From Lachnospiraceae bacterium (lineage in GTDB: Bacteria > Bacillota > Clostridia > Lachnospirales > Lachnospiraceae): 41,822 nucleotides of DNA. Shown in pieces: positions 7,784 through 15,047 of the stretch. The notes beneath the pieces are model-generated. The model did not search any database. It was given only the letters and a program-made list of their open reading frames with translations, and was not told the DNA's origin. A program made the translations under genes and the position numbers. Numbering within the stretch: position 1 is the stretch's first letter; every line of letters starts with the position of its first letter. The stretch lies in NCBI GenBank assembly GCA_017938145.1, contig JAGBCB010000020.1:1-41822 (forward strand), written 5' to 3'.

Positions 7784-7816
7784 ACCTCCAGAAACAAAAA
7801 TTTGTTATGGAGGTAT
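7782..7816. promoter_or_regulatory. Inverted repeat across start site and ribosome site
   Basis: ATACCTCCA (7782-7790) and TGGAGGTAT (7808-7816) are perfect 9-bp arms, and AACAAA/TTTGTT extends the symmetry inward. The left arm overlaps the -10 and +1, so a DNA operator is more likely than a full RNA hairpin. If transcription begins upstream, it would instead sequester the ribosome site. Confidence 0.5.
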
Positions 7817-7821
7817 TTTTT

Positions 7822-8301
7822 ATGAGCCAGAAAAGTATTGCGATGATGTTAAAAGTATTTTGTGTAGTAGTTGCGGTAGTGGGAGCGTTTTTCTTTTTCG
7901 TTTATGCACCGCTCTTTGTGGAGGAATTGGCAATTATGTATCCGGAGGCGGCATATTTAAAATGGCCGGGGCTGGTAGGCATTTGTGTAATTGCTGTGTT
8001 GTGCTATTTGGTTCTTGGAATATTCTGGAGCATTTGTGTAAGAATCGGCGAGGATAACAGCTTCTGCAATGAAAATGCGGACGGCATGAAGCGCATGGGT
8101 CTTCTTTCCTTCGGGGTAGGTGTATTACTGACAGGAGGCATGATTTTCTTAGGTTTTCAGGGGTTTCTGGGAATTGCTTATTTTATCGTATACTTCCTGC
8201 TGATGTGTGTGGTTTGCGGAGTCGGCGTTTTGTGCCTGGCACTTTCTGCGCTCATCCGCAGAGCTGCCCAGTTAAAGGAAGAAAACGATTTGACCATCTA
8301 A
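7822..8301 (+). CDS. DUF2975 family membrane protein
   Basis: A 159-residue protein with four predicted transmembrane helices (about 8-30, 48-70, 90-112 and 118-142). The paired downstream YozG-like HTH gene is the diagnostic arrangement for DUF2975 (compare YoaS/YozG pairs). The segment RIGEDNSFCNENADGMKRMG between helices 2 and 3 is the conserved loop of the family. The ribosome site is GGAGG at 7809-7813. Function is unknown; association with a small XRE regulator suggests signal-controlled expression. Confidence 0.75.
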   Translation: MSQKSIAMMLKVFCVVVAVVGAFFFFVYAPLFVEELAIMYPEAAYLKWPGLVGICVIAVLCYLVLGIFWSICVRIGEDNSFCNENADGMKRMGLLSFGVGVLLTGGMIFLGFQGFLGIAYFIVYFLLMCVVCGVGVLCLALSALIRRAAQLKEENDLTI

Positions 8302-8316
8302 GAGGAGGAAGAGCGT

Positions 8317-8535
8317 ATGATTATCATTAACATAGATGTAATGCTTGCCAAGCGGAAGATGAGTGTAACGGAGCTTTCTAACCGGGTGGGAATTACCATG
8401 GCAAATATGTCTATTTTGAAAAACGGCAAGGCAAAGGCCATTAAGTTGGAAACCTTAAGCAAAATCTGTGAGGTGCTGCAGTGTCAGCCGGGAGATGTGT
8501 TGGAATATGTTCCGGGGGAAACGGAAGAAGGATAA
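8317..8535 (+). CDS. YozG-like Cro/C1-type HTH regulator
   Basis: A 72-residue, single-domain DNA-binding protein. It opens MIIINIDVMLAKRKMSVTEL, followed by the HTH core SNRVGITMANMSILKNGKAK and a helix ending CEVLQCQPGDVLEY. This is the compact HTH form found beside DUF2975 genes. AGGAGGAAGAG lies just upstream and the gap from DUF2975 is 15 bp. The ACGATAA cluster and the inverted repeat at the operon promoter are its likely targets (inference). Confidence 0.85.
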   Translation: MIIINIDVMLAKRKMSVTELSNRVGITMANMSILKNGKAKAIKLETLSKICEVLQCQPGDVLEYVPGETEEG

Positions 8536-8551
8536 AAGGAGGGAGTAACAA

Positions 8552-9970
8552 ATGGAAGAACAGACATCTGAAATAACATCGGAAAGCAGAAAAATCCGGG
8601 AAAACTTTCAAATATTCGGCGTAGCAACCTTCTTGTTTGCCTGTTTCTATGCTTTTTGCATGTATAAAAACGATGCGGGAATCACATATCTTTTCATGGT
8701 GGCAGCAGGTTTATATTATGTAAAATATTGCGGAAAGCAGTTTGGATTTGCGGCAAAAAAGGGCACTTTGTTTTATACGGTTTGTATCCTGTTGCTGGGA
8801 ATCTCCACGTTCTGCACCGATGATGCCAGAATCATTTTCTTTAATAAAACCGGCGTGTTTTTACTGATGATTTCCATGGTGCTGTTTAACGTGTTTGAAA
8901 CAAAGCAATGGGGTCTCGGTAAATATGTGCTTACCATTGTACAAAGTATTCTTTGGTCCTGGGGTGAGTGGGTCCGTCCCTTTGGAGATGCAAAATATTA
9001 CTGTAAAAATAAACTGGGCAGCAAAGGAAAGACAATCCTCTATGCAGCTATTAGTGTAGCGGTATCTGTACCGGTGGTGGCTGTTGTACTTAACCTGCTT
9101 ATGAGCGCGGATGTTCTTTTTGACGACATGGCGGAACGGGTATTGGAAAGCCTGAATTTAAAGAATATCATCGGTGTTTTGGCGCTAACCGCATTGGTGT
9201 TCTTTGTTGTGTATGGTTTTCTTTCCTATGTGGTAAAGGGAGATATTAACGAGGGAGTAGCCGAAGGGAAAAAGGCAGAATCCATTTTGGCTATTCCGAT
9301 GTCAGGTATTCTTACTGCACTTTACCTTGTGTTCAGCGTGGTGCAGATTGGCGGTTTGTTCCTTGGAAAGATGACACTTCCTAAGGGCTATACCTACGCC
9401 ATGTATGCCCGAGAAGGATTCTTCCAGCTGCTGGCGGTCAGCATATTAAATCTGTTTTTAGTGTTGGCGGGAATACATTTTTTCAAAAAGAATAAAGTGT
9501 TAACCGCATTGCTGACCTTAATGTCTCTTTGTACTTTTATCATGATTGCATCCAGTGCCATGCGTATGGTTCTGTATATAAAAACCTATCACTTAACCTT
9601 TTTACGGATTCTGGTTTTGTGGGGTCTCCTGGTGCTTGCGGTATTGTTTGCAGGGGTAATTACCACCTTGTATAAAAAAGAGTTTTCCCTTTTCCGGTAC
9701 AGTATGGTTGTGGTAACGGTTTGTTATTTGGGACTTTCCTTTGCACATCCGGACTATTGGATTGCAAAATACAACGTATCCCATCAAAACAAAGTAATTG
9801 CTATGGATGCAGGATATCTTAGGGATTTAAGTGCCGATGCGGCACCGGTTCTTGTTCCATATTTCGGAATGGAAAAGGCGGAATATCAATGGGATACCGA
9901 GGATGCGGCTTCCCTGCGGAAGTTTAATGTATCCAGATTTGTTGCTAAAATGTTGGTAGAGAAACAATAG
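8552..9970 (+). CDS. DUF4153/DUF4173-type polytopic membrane protein
   Basis: A 472-residue protein with roughly ten to twelve hydrophobic helices spread from residue 25 to 410. The segment YAMYAREGFFQLLAVSILNL, in the second half, is the most conserved part of this family. The C-terminal 60 residues are soluble. It lies 16 bp after the HTH gene with AGGAGGG upstream, completing a three-gene operon. Biochemical function is not established. Confidence 0.7.
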   Translation: MEEQTSEITSESRKIRENFQIFGVATFLFACFYAFCMYKNDAGITYLFMVAAGLYYVKYCGKQFGFAAKKGTLFYTVCILLLGISTFCTDDARIIFFNKTGVFLLMISMVLFNVFETKQWGLGKYVLTIVQSILWSWGEWVRPFGDAKYYCKNKLGSKGKTILYAAISVAVSVPVVAVVLNLLMSADVLFDDMAERVLESLNLKNIIGVLALTALVFFVVYGFLSYVVKGDINEGVAEGKKAESILAIPMSGILTALYLVFSVVQIGGLFLGKMTLPKGYTYAMYAREGFFQLLAVSILNLFLVLAGIHFFKKNKVLTALLTLMSLCTFIMIASSAMRMVLYIKTYHLTFLRILVLWGLLVLAVLFAGVITTLYKKEFSLFRYSMVVVTVCYLGLSFAHPDYWIAKYNVSHQNKVIAMDAGYLRDLSADAAPVLVPYFGMEKAEYQWDTEDAASLRKFNVSRFVAKMLVEKQ

Positions 9971-9981
9971 CGGTATTAGAA

Positions 9982-10017
9982 AAGCGTGTATCAGGAACTG
10001 ATTTCTGATACACGCTT
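9982..10017. terminator. Bidirectional terminator
   Basis: AAGCGTGTATCAG and CTGATACACGCTT form a perfect 13-bp stem with a 10-nt loop, followed by TCTTTTACTTTTT. It separates the plus-strand DUF4153 gene from the convergent CDF-like gene. Confidence 0.9.
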
Positions 10018-10020
10018 CTT

Positions 10021-10647
10021 TTACTTTTTGATTCGTTCTAAAATGGTTTGTATACCACACCAAATTAAGTACAGTGCCACAATGACGGAGCCGATTAAAT
10101 CCAGATAAAACGAAACCGGGGATTCCGGGAAAAGTGCTACGGAAAGTAATGCAATGGTAACACAGGAGTCCACCAGGCTTTTTGCCCGGTAAAGTCTTGC
10201 CTGAACCGCCAGAATAGCATTTGGTTCCTGCTTGTTAAGCTTTGTGTATTTGCGCCAGAAAATAGTGTTGGCAATTACACCGAGCAACGCGATGGCAAGT
10301 CCCGGAATTACGTTACCTTTGTCTTCGTTTTCAGATACAAAGGCTAACAGGAGCATGAGAGAACCGCCCAGGCACATCATGGCACCGACGAACAGATTGG
10401 AAAAACGCTCCAGCTTATCTTTGCGGACGGTATCACAAACCCCGTCTTTGGTTGTGATTTTGTAAACTACATATGCCATGATGATGGCAAGCAGCTCGGA
10501 ACTGCGGCGGACAAAGTCCGCAATCTGGGTGGAACTGCGGCCTACAAACAGGCCAAGTCCGATAATCAGCGGTCCCGGGGCGCTCATAATCACGGACCAG
10601 AGCAAAGTTTTGGTGCCGGACTTCTTTTGTGTATGTTCGTTGCTCAT
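10021..10647 (-). CDS. CDF-like cation transporter membrane domain, atypical
   Basis: A 208-residue protein with five or six transmembrane helices, laid out like the membrane half of cation diffusion facilitators (compare QARLYRAKSLVDSCVTIAL with the usual TM5). The cytoplasmic C-terminal domain is absent. The normal metal ligands are altered: TM5 has K-S-L-V-D instead of HxxxD or DxxxD, and TM2 reads DFVRRSSELLAI. Metal transport is therefore doubtful. GGAGG lies 8 bases before the ATG at 10647; a TTG at 10662 is possible but less likely. That ribosome site lies inside the end of the upstream kinase-like gene, so translation is coupled. Confidence 0.65.
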   Translation of the reverse strand: MSNEHTQKKSGTKTLLWSVIMSAPGPLIIGLGLFVGRSSTQIADFVRRSSELLAIIMAYVVYKITTKDGVCDTVRKDKLERFSNLFVGAMMCLGGSLMLLLAFVSENEDKGNVIPGLAIALLGVIANTIFWRKYTKLNKQEPNAILAVQARLYRAKSLVDSCVTIALLSVALFPESPVSFYLDLIGSVIVALYLIWCGIQTILERIKK

Positions 10648-10648
10648 T

Positions 10649-11359
10649 TTATAATCCTCCAAACAGGTAAACCAGCGGTAGTAAAACTGCCATGGCAGAT
10701 AGTGGGCAGATGATAGTGTCGTTGCCGTTTTTGGAGTAAAGCTCGGTTACTGCGGCAACCAGGGCAACAACAAGGGCGATAATCAGGCATGGAACTACGC
10801 CAAGACCGCCCCGGCACAGCAAAATGGTAGTTACGGTAAGAAAAGAAACCGTGAACATGGAACCGGTACCCTCGTAGCTCTTTTTGCCGTCCAATTTTGG
10901 AGCTTTAATCTTATGCTTGCCGAATTGCTTGCCAATCAGTGCGGCAAAGGCGTCTCCGATGCCCCAGGCATAAAGGCTTGCCAGTGCCAGATATTTATCA
11001 CCGAAAATGCCCCAACAGATGGCAACCACAATGGCAAACATGGTAAACACCAACATAAGACTGGCCTTTAATTCACCGTGCTTCCGTTCGGTAGTAAGTT
11101 CGGAATATCCTTTAAAGCGTTCGAAAAAAGCAAGTACCGGATAGACCAGTACTTCAAAAATGATGGCGGCAAGTGCTGCACTTTGCCAGGTTGGGTAGGC
11201 GAAAATAAATACCAAAAAGGACCCGAGCAGAATAAAATGCAGGATTTTACGAAACAGTTCCTTTGGAATAGGAAACAGATAGTGACACACCAGGGCAGTA
11301 CTGGCTGCTATGGCAAAATATAAAAGTAAATATAGGGTGCCTAGTAAAACAGGATTCAC
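10649..11359 (-). CDS. Dolichol/phytol kinase-like integral membrane protein
   Basis: A 236-residue protein with about seven transmembrane helices. Conserved segments are RKILHF near residue 38, YAWGIGDAFAALIGKQFGKH near 130, then GKKSYEGTGSMF and TELYSKNGNDT. These match the SEC59/VTE5/Dgk1 family of CTP-dependent lipid kinases, related to CDP-diglyceride synthases. It probably phosphorylates a polyprenol or diacylglycerol at the membrane (inference). It starts with GTG behind AGGAGG, and its TAA is one base from the next ATG. Confidence 0.72.
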   Translation of the reverse strand: MNPVLLGTLYLLLYFAIAASTALVCHYLFPIPKELFRKILHFILLGSFLVFIFAYPTWQSAALAAIIFEVLVYPVLAFFERFKGYSELTTERKHGELKASLMLVFTMFAIVVAICWGIFGDKYLALASLYAWGIGDAFAALIGKQFGKHKIKAPKLDGKKSYEGTGSMFTVSFLTVTTILLCRGGLGVVPCLIIALVVALVAAVTELYSKNGNDTIICPLSAMAVLLPLVYLFGGL

Positions 11360-11397
11360 GGGGATTCCTCCTTTGTTGCAATTATCATAAGTTTAGC

Positions 11398-11426
11398 TTG
11401 TCAATTATATTTTATCATTTTATAAT
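11398..11426 (+). promoter_or_regulatory. Sigma-A promoter of the PAP2 gene
   Basis: TTGTCA (11398-11403), a 17-bp spacer and a perfect TATAAT (11421-11426), 38 bp before the ATG. Confidence 0.75.
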
Positions 11427-11464
11427 GAACTTAACAATAAATTTTCAATAAAATGAGGTGGCAT

Positions 11465-12001
11465 ATGGACTGGGAGTTTTCATTTTTATATTTTTTACAG
11501 GAATTACATAATCCGGTTTTAGATAAAATTATGGTGTTTATTACGTCGTTAGGGAACAGCGGACTGCTTTGGATTGGTTTGGCTGTTATCATGCTGTTTT
11601 TTAAGAAATACAGAAAGTGTGCCATCAGTATCGGAATTGCCCTTGTTTTCAAAGAACTGCTTGGCAACGTGATTCTAAAAGAGTTAATTATGAGAGAGCG
11701 GCCTTGCTGGATTGACCCTACGGTGGAACTTCTGGTAAAATCCCCATCCAGTTTCTCCTTCCCGTCCGGACACACTTTTGATGCTTTTGCGGCATCGTTT
11801 TCGATTTTCTTAAACCATAAAAAAGAGGGCGTCGCTGCTATCGTAGTGGCTGCGCTTATCGCCTTTTCCAGAATGTATGTGTTTGTCCATTTTCCAACGG
11901 ACATTTTAGGAGGAATGGTACTTGGCGCTGGCGTAGCGGTGCTGACATATTTTATTGTACACCGGTGGGCACCGAAGTTGTTAAAAAAGGAAAATAATTA
12001 A
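11465..12001 (+). CDS. PAP2 family lipid phosphatase
   Basis: A 178-residue membrane phosphatase with all three PAP2 motifs: K72-x6-RP (KELIMRERP), PSGH at 100-103, and SRxxxxxHxxxD with R136, H142 and D146. Relatives dephosphorylate undecaprenyl diphosphate or phosphatidic acid outside the membrane. Here it sits divergently beside a lipid-kinase-like gene, which suggests opposing activities on one lipid carrier (inference). Start 11465 is preferred to 11453 because GAGGTG fits it. Confidence 0.85.
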   Translation: MDWEFSFLYFLQELHNPVLDKIMVFITSLGNSGLLWIGLAVIMLFFKKYRKCAISIGIALVFKELLGNVILKELIMRERPCWIDPTVELLVKSPSSFSFPSGHTFDAFAASFSIFLNHKKEGVAAIVVAALIAFSRMYVFVHFPTDILGGMVLGAGVAVLTYFIVHRWAPKLLKKENN

Positions 12002-12004
12002 CGG

Positions 12005-12042
12005 AAAGCAGTAGTTGACGAAAGATTCAGCTACTGCTTTTT
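12005..12042 (+). terminator. Rho-independent terminator after PAP2
   Basis: AAAGCAGTAG (12005-12014) pairs with CTACTGCTTT (12031-12040) and runs into a T tract. Confidence 0.85.
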
Positions 12043-12058
12043 TGTGTTCAGAAAGAAG

Positions 12059-12087
12059 TTGACAAGAGGAAAATAAGATGTTATAAC
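12059..12087 (+). promoter_or_regulatory. Promoter of the LacI-type regulator gene
   Basis: TTGACA (12059-12064), a 17-bp spacer and TATAAC (12082-12087). The predicted start near 12094 lies just before the operator. Confidence 0.75.
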
Positions 12088-12101
12088 ACTGGTAAGAAGA
12101 A

Positions 12102-12121
12102 TTTCGTGGGCGCACACGAAA
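12102..12121. promoter_or_regulatory. LacI-family operator, site 1
   Basis: TTTCGTGGGCGCACACGAAA differs from a perfect 20-bp palindrome at one symmetric pair and has the central CG typical of LacI-family sites. Downstream of +1, it would block elongation or initiation, giving autorepression. A near-copy lies at 13172-13191. Confidence 0.75.
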
Positions 12122-12132
12122 AGAACAAGAAG

Positions 12133-13131
12133 GTGATTTTTATATCAGCAACAATTAAAGATATTGCCATACGGTGCGGAGTGTCCGAAGGTACCGTAGA
12201 CCGTGCTTTAAACGGCAGGGACGGCATAAAAAAAGAAACAAAAGAGAGGATTTTGCAGGCGGCGAAGGAGATGGGTTACCGGCCAAATCATCTGGCCAGC
12301 TGTCTGGCGCGAGGAAGCTCTAAAACCATCGGTGTTGTTTGTGCGGGACTTGACAATCCGTTTTTCAGTGCGTTTGTAGAATCCATAGAACGTATGGCTT
12401 ATGAAAACGGATATTACTTGAATTTGATTCTGACCCACGGCAGCAGGGAAAAAGAACTGGAAGGTATTGATTACCTGGCGGGACGTCAGGTGGACGGACT
12501 GATTATCATTCCATTGGGACTGGGAGAAGAATACGAACGGCAATTATTAAATCTCCAAATACCGATTGTTACGGTGTATAACCGGATTTCCGATAAGTTT
12601 ACCCATGTGGAGGTAGACGGCCGGCAGATTATGAAAAACGCAGTCCGGATGATGGTGGAAAAGGGATATAAAAGAATTGCCTACTTGGATTCCGGTTACG
12701 AGCGTTCCGTTAACCTAAATAACAACCGATATTCCCTGAACCAGCGACGCTTGGGATATATTGACGGAGTGGAGCAGGAGGTTTTGGGAGAACCAGTTAT
12801 TATGACTAACTATGACTGGGAACCATTGGAGAGGTTTTTAAAAGCGGAAGATGGAAAACCGGCTGTTTTATGCCCTTTTGATGCGGTGGCAATCCGTGTG
12901 CTGGATATGATGAAGCAGCACGGAATTTCGGTTCCGGAACAGGTTGGCATCATGGGTTTTGATAACATCCGTGTTCTAAATTCCATTTCCCCGAGACTGG
13001 CTTCCGTTGACTGTGAAATTACGGGACTCGGTCGGAAGGCATTTCAGGCATTATTGCAGATAATCAACGGTGATTCTGAGGTGCGGGAATACATCACCGA
13101 GTATACAATTATTGAGGGTGAAAGCCTATAA
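12133..13131 (+). CDS. LacI-family transcriptional regulator
   Basis: Full-length LacI architecture: a DNA-binding head with ATIKDIAIRCGVSEGTVDRAL and hinge helix NHLASCLARGSSKTIGVV, then a periplasmic-binding-protein-like core (VVCAGLDNPFFSAFVESIE; GIMGFDNIRVLNSISPRLAS) ending at the usual length. The effector is probably a sugar or related small molecule (family knowledge). The start is uncertain. GTG at 12133 gives MIFISATIKD. A strong ribosome site (AAGGTGAT, 12130-12137) is instead spaced for an ATA codon at 12142, which would give the family-typical short N-terminus. A GTG at 12106 lies inside the operator. Twin operators show it likely controls itself and the exporter downstream. Confidence 0.88.
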   Translation: MIFISATIKDIAIRCGVSEGTVDRALNGRDGIKKETKERILQAAKEMGYRPNHLASCLARGSSKTIGVVCAGLDNPFFSAFVESIERMAYENGYYLNLILTHGSREKELEGIDYLAGRQVDGLIIIPLGLGEEYERQLLNLQIPIVTVYNRISDKFTHVEVDGRQIMKNAVRMMVEKGYKRIAYLDSGYERSVNLNNNRYSLNQRRLGYIDGVEQEVLGEPVIMTNYDWEPLERFLKAEDGKPAVLCPFDAVAIRVLDMMKQHGISVPEQVGIMGFDNIRVLNSISPRLASVDCEITGLGRKAFQALLQIINGDSEVREYITEYTIIEGESL

Positions 13132-13171
13132 ATAATGTGTGTTTTAGAGGCACGCATTATTTTATAAATAT

Positions 13172-13191
13172 TTTCGTGTACGCACACGGAA
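13172..13191. promoter_or_regulatory. LacI-family operator, site 2
   Basis: TTTCGTGTACGCACACGGAA matches site 1 at 17 of 20 positions and is palindromic apart from two pairs. A possible -10 (TATAAA, 13163-13168) lies just upstream. It stands 23 bp before the ABC exporter operon. Confidence 0.72.
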
Positions 13192-13214
13192 CAAAAGACA
13201 ACAAAGGAGGACTT

Positions 13215-15047
13215 ATGGAAACTTTAAAATTTGGATTTAAATACTGGAAGAGAAATGTGCCGGGGGCAATCTTTACCCAGATTATCAGTTTTCTGGCAAT
13301 TATTGCGGATTTAATGATTCCGATGCTTTCCGGTATTTTATTAAATTATATTATTAAGGGTGAAAAAATTGAAGACGGAGCCGGTGGCGTTTTCGCTTTC
13401 CTGCTGGACGGAAGCTTTGGCGGAGTACAGACCTATGAGCTTTTCATCCACGTAGCTGCGGTGTATGGCATCTTTATTTTGGTGCGCATTATATTAATTT
13501 ACACCAAAAATACGGTAAATCAGAAACTGGGACTGAATCTGGAAACAGACCTCCGTATGGTTACTTTCCATAAGCTGATGGAACTGGACAGTATGACGAT
13601 TTCCCAGTATAACTCCGGAGAACTTCTGCAGATTATTAACAGTGACACCATTATGTTTAAAGAAATGTTCTGCCGCATGATTCCAAACATCATCGACAGT
13701 ATTTTTGTGTTGGGATTAACCACCTATTTGTTATCCACCATTAATCTTTGGTTTATTTTGATTCCACTGATTTTAATGCCGTTCTTGGCAGCAACTCTGA
13801 TGAATTTTAGGAAAAAGGCAAAAGCAAATTTCCGGAAAATCCGTGAGTGCGACAGCCGTATGAACCTTACGGTGCAGGAAAATATCGAGGCGGTACGTCT
13901 GGTGCGTTCCTTTACCAATGAACCTTTGGAGAAAAAGAAATTTGACGAAACCAACCAGAAGGTAAAGGATTCCCACATCAATCAGGTATGGCTCCATTCG
14001 AAATTTGAGGTGGTATTCCACTCCATCCGGCAGATTGCCTATATCGGCACCATTGCCATCGGTGCGGTGCTTGTAATTAAAGGCTATATGCTGGTAGGCT
14101 ATATTGCTACCTGTTCCGCCTATGTTATGAAAATCATGGATCATATTACCCAGATTAACAACATGCTGTTCCAAATGCAGCAGCAGATTGTTGCAGGACA
14201 AAAAATGAAGAATTTTATGGAGTTCGGTTCCAGAATTCCGGATGAGGGTAAAGAAGAAATAGCAACAGGTAAGCCGGATATCTCCATCCGGGATATTTCC
14301 TTAAGTATTGATGAACAGAAGGTACTGGATCATATTTCCATTGAGCTTCCTTACGGAAAGAAGCTTGGTATTGTGGGTGGCACCGGAAGCGGAAAGAGTG
14401 TACTGCTAAAGAGTCTGGTAAGAATACACGATGTCAGCGGCGGCTCCATCCTAGTGAATGGAAAAAATGTAAAAGAGTACAGTTTGAAGAGCTTGCGGGA
14501 ATTGTATTCCTATGTGTTCCAGGATGTTTTTCTGTTCTCCAATACAGTGGATTCCAATATTGCTTACGGTAATCCGGAAATTGAGGATGACTATGTGATT
14601 AAGGCAGCCATGGATGCCCAGGCCCATAACTTTATTACAGAACTCAGCGAGGGGTATAAAACTGTGGTTGGTGAGCGCGGACTCGGTATTTCCGGCGGAC
14701 AGAAGCAGCGTGTTTCCATTGCAAGAGCGCTTCTTAAAAATGCTCCGGTACTGATTTTTGACGATTCTACCAGCGCCTTGGATGTAAATACCGAGAAAAA
14801 GCTTTTGGAAACAGTAAACAAAGAATACGGTGATAAAACCGTAATTATCACAGCCCATCGTATGTCCTCCGTTGTGGATTGTGATGAAATCATCTATATG
14901 AAGGACGGCAGAATCACGGAGCGGGGTTCCTTTGCGGAACTGATGGCATTAAACGGTGATTTTGCGCAAGTTTATAATATCCAGCAGGCACAGCGGAAGC
15001 AGGTAGTTGATTTTGATGCGCTGGCAACAGAAGGCGGGGTGAACTAA
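13215..15047 (+). CDS. Heterodimeric ABC exporter subunit with degenerate ATPase site
   Basis: A 610-residue half transporter: a six-helix exporter membrane domain (about 1-330), then an ATPase domain with Walker A GGTGSGKS, signature GISGGQKQR and Walker B VLIFDDSTSALD. The residue after the Walker B aspartate is Asp instead of catalytic Glu, the hallmark of the inactive site in heterodimers such as BmrCD, LmrCD and TM287/288. Start 13215 has AAAGGAGG. Its TAA directly abuts the partner's ATG. Substrate is unknown; family members export drugs, lipids or peptides. Confidence 0.88.
   Translation: METLKFGFKYWKRNVPGAIFTQIISFLAIIADLMIPMLSGILLNYIIKGEKIEDGAGGVFAFLLDGSFGGVQTYELFIHVAAVYGIFILVRIILIYTKNTVNQKLGLNLETDLRMVTFHKLMELDSMTISQYNSGELLQIINSDTIMFKEMFCRMIPNIIDSIFVLGLTTYLLSTINLWFILIPLILMPFLAATLMNFRKKAKANFRKIRECDSRMNLTVQENIEAVRLVRSFTNEPLEKKKFDETNQKVKDSHINQVWLHSKFEVVFHSIRQIAYIGTIAIGAVLVIKGYMLVGYIATCSAYVMKIMDHITQINNMLFQMQQQIVAGQKMKNFMEFGSRIPDEGKEEIATGKPDISIRDISLSIDEQKVLDHISIELPYGKKLGIVGGTGSGKSVLLKSLVRIHDVSGGSILVNGKNVKEYSLKSLRELYSYVFQDVFLFSNTVDSNIAYGNPEIEDDYVIKAAMDAQAHNFITELSEGYKTVVGERGLGISGGQKQRVSIARALLKNAPVLIFDDSTSALDVNTEKKLLETVNKEYGDKTVIITAHRMSSVVDCDEIIYMKDGRITERGSFAELMALNGDFAQVYNIQQAQRKQVVDFDALATEGGVN

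Noticed and set aside
7784-7813. RNA hairpin hiding the ribosome site of the DUF2975 gene
   Set aside because: With the -10 at 7778-7783, the left arm would be mostly untranscribed. A DNA operator explains the symmetry better; an alternative upstream start would revive this idea.
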